Positions 61,411-64,000 of a DNA stretch of 64,000 nt are shown piece by piece. This DNA comes from Odontocerum albicorne (taxonomy: Eukaryota > Arthropoda > Insecta > Trichoptera > Odontoceridae): assembly GCA_949825065.1 (NCBI GenBank), contig OX463844.1, positions 30,530,033 through 30,594,032 of the forward strand, read 5' to 3'. A program made the position numbers and the translations under genes. Every line of letters starts with the position of its first letter. The stretch's first letter is position 1. The notes below the pieces were generated by a model that was not told the DNA's origin, did no database searches, and saw only the letters and a list, made by a program, of their open reading frames with translations.

Positions 61411-61993
61411 TTGGGTGTTAACATAAGTTGTGTCCGTTTTTTTTTTCAATTTAAAAATTAGCACCAAAAGAAAAACAAAATGGTAAATGTTATACGTCAT
61501 TCAAAAGAAAATTTTCTGTTCTACAAGATATTGTATTTGCTTTTACAATATCTTGTATGCTTTTGGGGATCTTCATGAATAATATGGTTTAAGCGGTCCC
61601 CATCGAAGTCCACTGGTCGTCCGGAAAACTCCATGTATTTCAGGTCGAAATTACCGTCTTTGAAACGCAAAAACCATCGACGAGCGGTCCTTTCATTCAA
61701 TGCATCTTCACCGTACACTTCGCAAATATCGTGAGCAGCTTTAGCAGACTTATTCCCTCGATTGAACACAAACAGAAGGAGGTGTCGAAAATGCTCACTT
61801 TCGTCTACTTGACATTCCATTTTGAAGGCTTGTAAATAAATAAAATAATATATGTAACGTAAAGGCAAACACAATATATTGTAGAACAGAAAATTTTCTT
61901 TTGAATGACGTATAACATTTACCATTTTGTTTTACTTTTAGTGCTCATTTTTAAATTGAAAAAAAAACGGACACAACTTATGTTAACACCTAA
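61411..61993 (-). mobile_element. Palindromic mariner deletion derivative with two 5' ends
   Basis: The right end (TTAGGTGTTAACATAAGTTG on the - strand, followed by TA at 61994-61995) and the left end (TTGGGTGTTAACATAAGTTG on the + strand) are both the 5' end of the same mariner. Arms of about 135 bp (61411-61546 and 61859-61993) are nearly identical, including the 5' UTR. The inside is the N-terminal part of a transposase frame, truncated and joined to the inverted 5' end near 61558. A hairpin ACAAGATATTGTA/TACAATATCTTGT lies at the junction (61523-61556). Confidence 0.85.
61560..61820 (-). pseudogene. Mariner transposase, N-terminal fragment
   Basis: From the Met at 61820 (MECQVDESEHFRHLLLFVF) the frame gives the first part of a mariner DNA-binding domain: SAKAAHDICEVYGEDALNER, TARRWFLRFKDGNFDLK, then SGRPVDFDGDRLNHIIHEDP, where it breaks. 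The catalytic domain is absent. The sequence is like the SETMAR/mori-type mariners ('HREICEVYGEDAvsERTvRkWFarFr'), from memory. It could still encode a DNA-binding fragment able to recognise the family's ends. Confidence 0.85.
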
Positions 61994-61995
61994 TA

Positions 61996-63320
61996 CATAA
62001 AAATCAATGATAAAATATTCAAATACGAGTATGTGGAAGCGACGTGTATTTGTGTAGACTAAAAGATCTTCTAAAGATTTTTTTTTAAATTATTTAAAGT
62101 ATATTTATCTGTATGCAACATAATTAGTGTATTTAATTTATATATAATTGTTTGTTTATTCGCGATAAATTATAGGACGTTGGCCAAAAAAAATATATAA
62201 GTAGCATATCCTCATATGTGATATGAATTAAATTATTCAGATGAAAATCATTTGCAAGTTTATATTGTCAGCTTATATTCCTATGTTTGTTTTTTTTTAT
62301 TTATTGGTTAAAAACAATAAAAACGTGGCTTGTGTTTACGGTATAACACTTTTTGCACATGGTTTTAAAAAAATGCGGACAGGCAATTTATGCAAAAATC
62401 GTAATATCAATATACAAAAAATATTGGTCAATGTAAAAGTATAGCGACCTATAATTGATTTGAATGGATTGTGCAATTTTTATTGACCGATAAATTTGAA
62501 AATTTAGTTAATTAACTTAGAAATCTCGTCATATATCGGTGCATATTACGTTAAATAGTTACAAAGTAGCAATCGATTAGACTGAGATATTTTTATCTTA
62601 AGTTTATCTCTTGATCAGCTCGTGTCTTTAAGAAAGGTGAAATGTTCTATTTACACAAATTTATTTGTTTTATGTGCATGTTCAGTTTTTATTTTCTTTT
62701 TGGAATGTAAGCCACTAAATGGAAATGAAAGGAATGTAAAGACATTACAGGGCCGTAGTAAGGGGTGCAGCTCCCTCAAAAATATCAAAAATATATAAGA
62801 TATTCCTCATTTATTTATTTACAAAAAAAATATATGTTTAGTATATAAAGTTGTTTAATTTAATAAAAATATATTTTTGAATGTATAGAAGTCTGACAAC
62901 TGTTATTTCAAAAGTTTTTAATATTTTAGAAAAAATACAATACTGACAATCGTGTGAAAGATAATTTATTTAAGAACCGTGAGAATTCTATCACATATTC
63001 GTGTAATCATAATTTTATGGAAAAATTAAATAATTTTTCGGCATTTAATGCATTGGATTCCTGTCTTGGCTACTTTCCCAGACGTCAAACTCGAAATATC
63101 TATATTTTTTTATAACAGCTTCATGAAGGTACAACTTTACTTTCATGACCATACAGTTGTTAAATAAATTAAGTCTTTTACGATTATGCCGTTCTATTCT
63201 CAACGATATCGCCTCTTTTGTCTACAGTATTCTCTAACTTCAAGCTTGTTATAGTTTAGCAATTATAAAAACTGGAATAAAATAGCGATAGCTAATGTAT
63301 TTTTTCTGTTTGGCTTACAG
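61996..63320. other. AT-rich stretch, probably intron or 5' flank of the right-edge gene
   Basis: No repeats recognised. A pyrimidine-rich stretch TTTTTTCTGTTTGGCTTACAG at its right end is the acceptor of the exon that follows. An ATGAAG followed by GTACAA at 63123-63134 is a possible first coding exon. Confidence 0.5.
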
Positions 63321-63453
63321 GTGGTGTTTGTGTTGTTACTGGTGTTGTCTGCGGCATTCGCCCAGTTTGGAGACTTTTACACAGGAGGGATCTTCGGGCC
63401 CGGGGGAATCAGCGGACTCTCAGGGGCCGCTAGAGACCCCCGCCAAAACACAG
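63321..63453 (+). CDS. Exon of a host gene encoding a secreted protein (signal peptide exon)
   Basis: A GC-rich 133-bp open segment is bounded by a strong acceptor (GTTTGGCTTACAG) and a donor (CACAG then GTATAAAC). It encodes VVFVLLLVLSAAFAQ, a hydrophobic stretch with a typical signal-peptidase site after Ala, then FGDFYTGGIFGPGGISGLSG and AARDPRQNT. The segment starts in phase 0 and ends after the first base of a codon. The initiator Met is not in this exon, so an upstream exon ending in ATG plus one or a few codons is expected, as is common for insect cuticular and other secreted proteins. The rest of the gene lies right of the window. I cannot name the family. Gly-rich sequence after the signal suggests an extracellular matrix, cuticle or silk-like role, which is inference only. 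Confidence 0.75.
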
Positions 63454-63776
63454 GTATAAACTTCAGTTTTGAAATACTTGATCCCATTATATTTGTGGCC
63501 GAAAGCTCCTCTATGGTTTTGAAGTATACAATTTTTAACTTGAAAATATTTTTCATTATAAATCAACTGGCTCAAATAAGAACAAAGGAAAGTTTTTTAT
63601 TTCTCTGACACAACTTTTTCTGTTAAGACATAATAATAGATGTTGCACCCATTCCGACAAAATAACCAGTTTAGTTATAACTTTTAAACCTAAAATACGT
63701 ATCCTGCAAGATTTGTTTGTTCAAGCCTTGTGAGCTGAATGCGAGTAAAAATTGAATTATATTATTTGTTTAGTCT

Positions 63777-63885
63777 TGTTTGTGCTCCCCTGATGATAAG
63801 TTGAAAGCTTTGAAACCGGTAGAGTTAAACCGTTACATAAACTGGAATAAGCAGTATTTAATAAAACAAATTACAATGTCTTTAA
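63777..63885 (+). repeat. Second copy of the hammerhead-like dispersed tail
   Basis: TGTGCTCCCCTGATGATAAG, TTGAAAGCTTTGAAACCGGT, AGAGTTAAACCGTTACATAA and ACTGGAATAAGCAG match the copy at 41556-41655 over about 95 bp. The stem between CTGATGA and GAAAC has different bases (AAGT/GCTT) with a similar shape. It lies in the intron after the exon. Confidence 0.5.
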
Positions 63886-64000
63886 ACCTCCACAATGTTA
63901 ATACATTAACTATAAATAATACATAAAATAAATTAATTATATTAGCTGGATGCAAAGGTTAACCAAACTAGAACCTACCTGTTTTGCGAACATAAAATCA

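Noticed and set aside
63454..63608. Continuation of the secreted-protein frame past 63453
   Set aside because: Composition shifts to AT-rich after a good donor (CAG then GTATAA), so the open frame beyond is intron read-through.

Overview
The window is AT-rich, intergenic or intronic DNA from an animal genome, almost certainly an insect. Lepidoptera fits best by inference: many fragments carry the 'CTCTGCCTACCCC...GTGATGATG' retrotransposon tail, there is an R1-clade element, and there are mariner and piggyBac relatives. No bacterial-style operons, rRNA, CRISPR arrays or viral genes were seen. A 200-base assembly gap lies at 50650-50849.

The only convincing host-gene piece is one exon near the right edge (63321-63453, + strand). 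It encodes a signal peptide and a short Gly-rich secreted segment, and its gene continues beyond the window. Everything else recognisable is mobile DNA or satellite. Left part (1-9.2 kb): a 111-bp tandem array derived from a retrotransposon ORF; a 5'-truncated non-LTR insertion with a 12-bp target duplication; an RTE-like retrotransposon with an inverted 5' part (4301-7480) that is itself interrupted by a palindromic mariner composite (5152-7122); and a Helitron-like remnant. Middle (9.2-29 kb): an R1-clade fragment, a 128-bp tandem array, a decayed piggyBac with ends and TTAA sites preserved (18662-21195), an apparently intact mariner (21250-22537), a 286-bp (AT)n tract, and many eroded copies of one non-LTR family. 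The 29-43 kb stretch is mostly featureless AT-rich DNA with small tandem repeats. Right part (43-64 kb): tRNA-derived SINEs, an 88/68-bp satellite, a nearly complete RTE-like element with three single-base frameshifts (47923-50649), a short hAT derivative with an 8-bp target duplication, a second palindromic mariner derivative (61411-61993), and the exon.

The most notable observations are: (1) two different mariner families each left a derivative whose two outer ends are both the 5' end of the element, giving inverted-repeat arms of about 679 bp and 135 bp; (2) the interrupted RTE copy has the twin-priming signature, with an 11-bp target duplication, and the mariner sits at a duplicated TA inside its reverse transcriptase; (3) two tandem arrays were born from internal pieces of retrotransposon ORFs; (4) the octamer TACGAGTA/TACTCGTA recurs far more often than expected across unrelated sequence. 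All coordinates and matches were read by eye, without alignment software.
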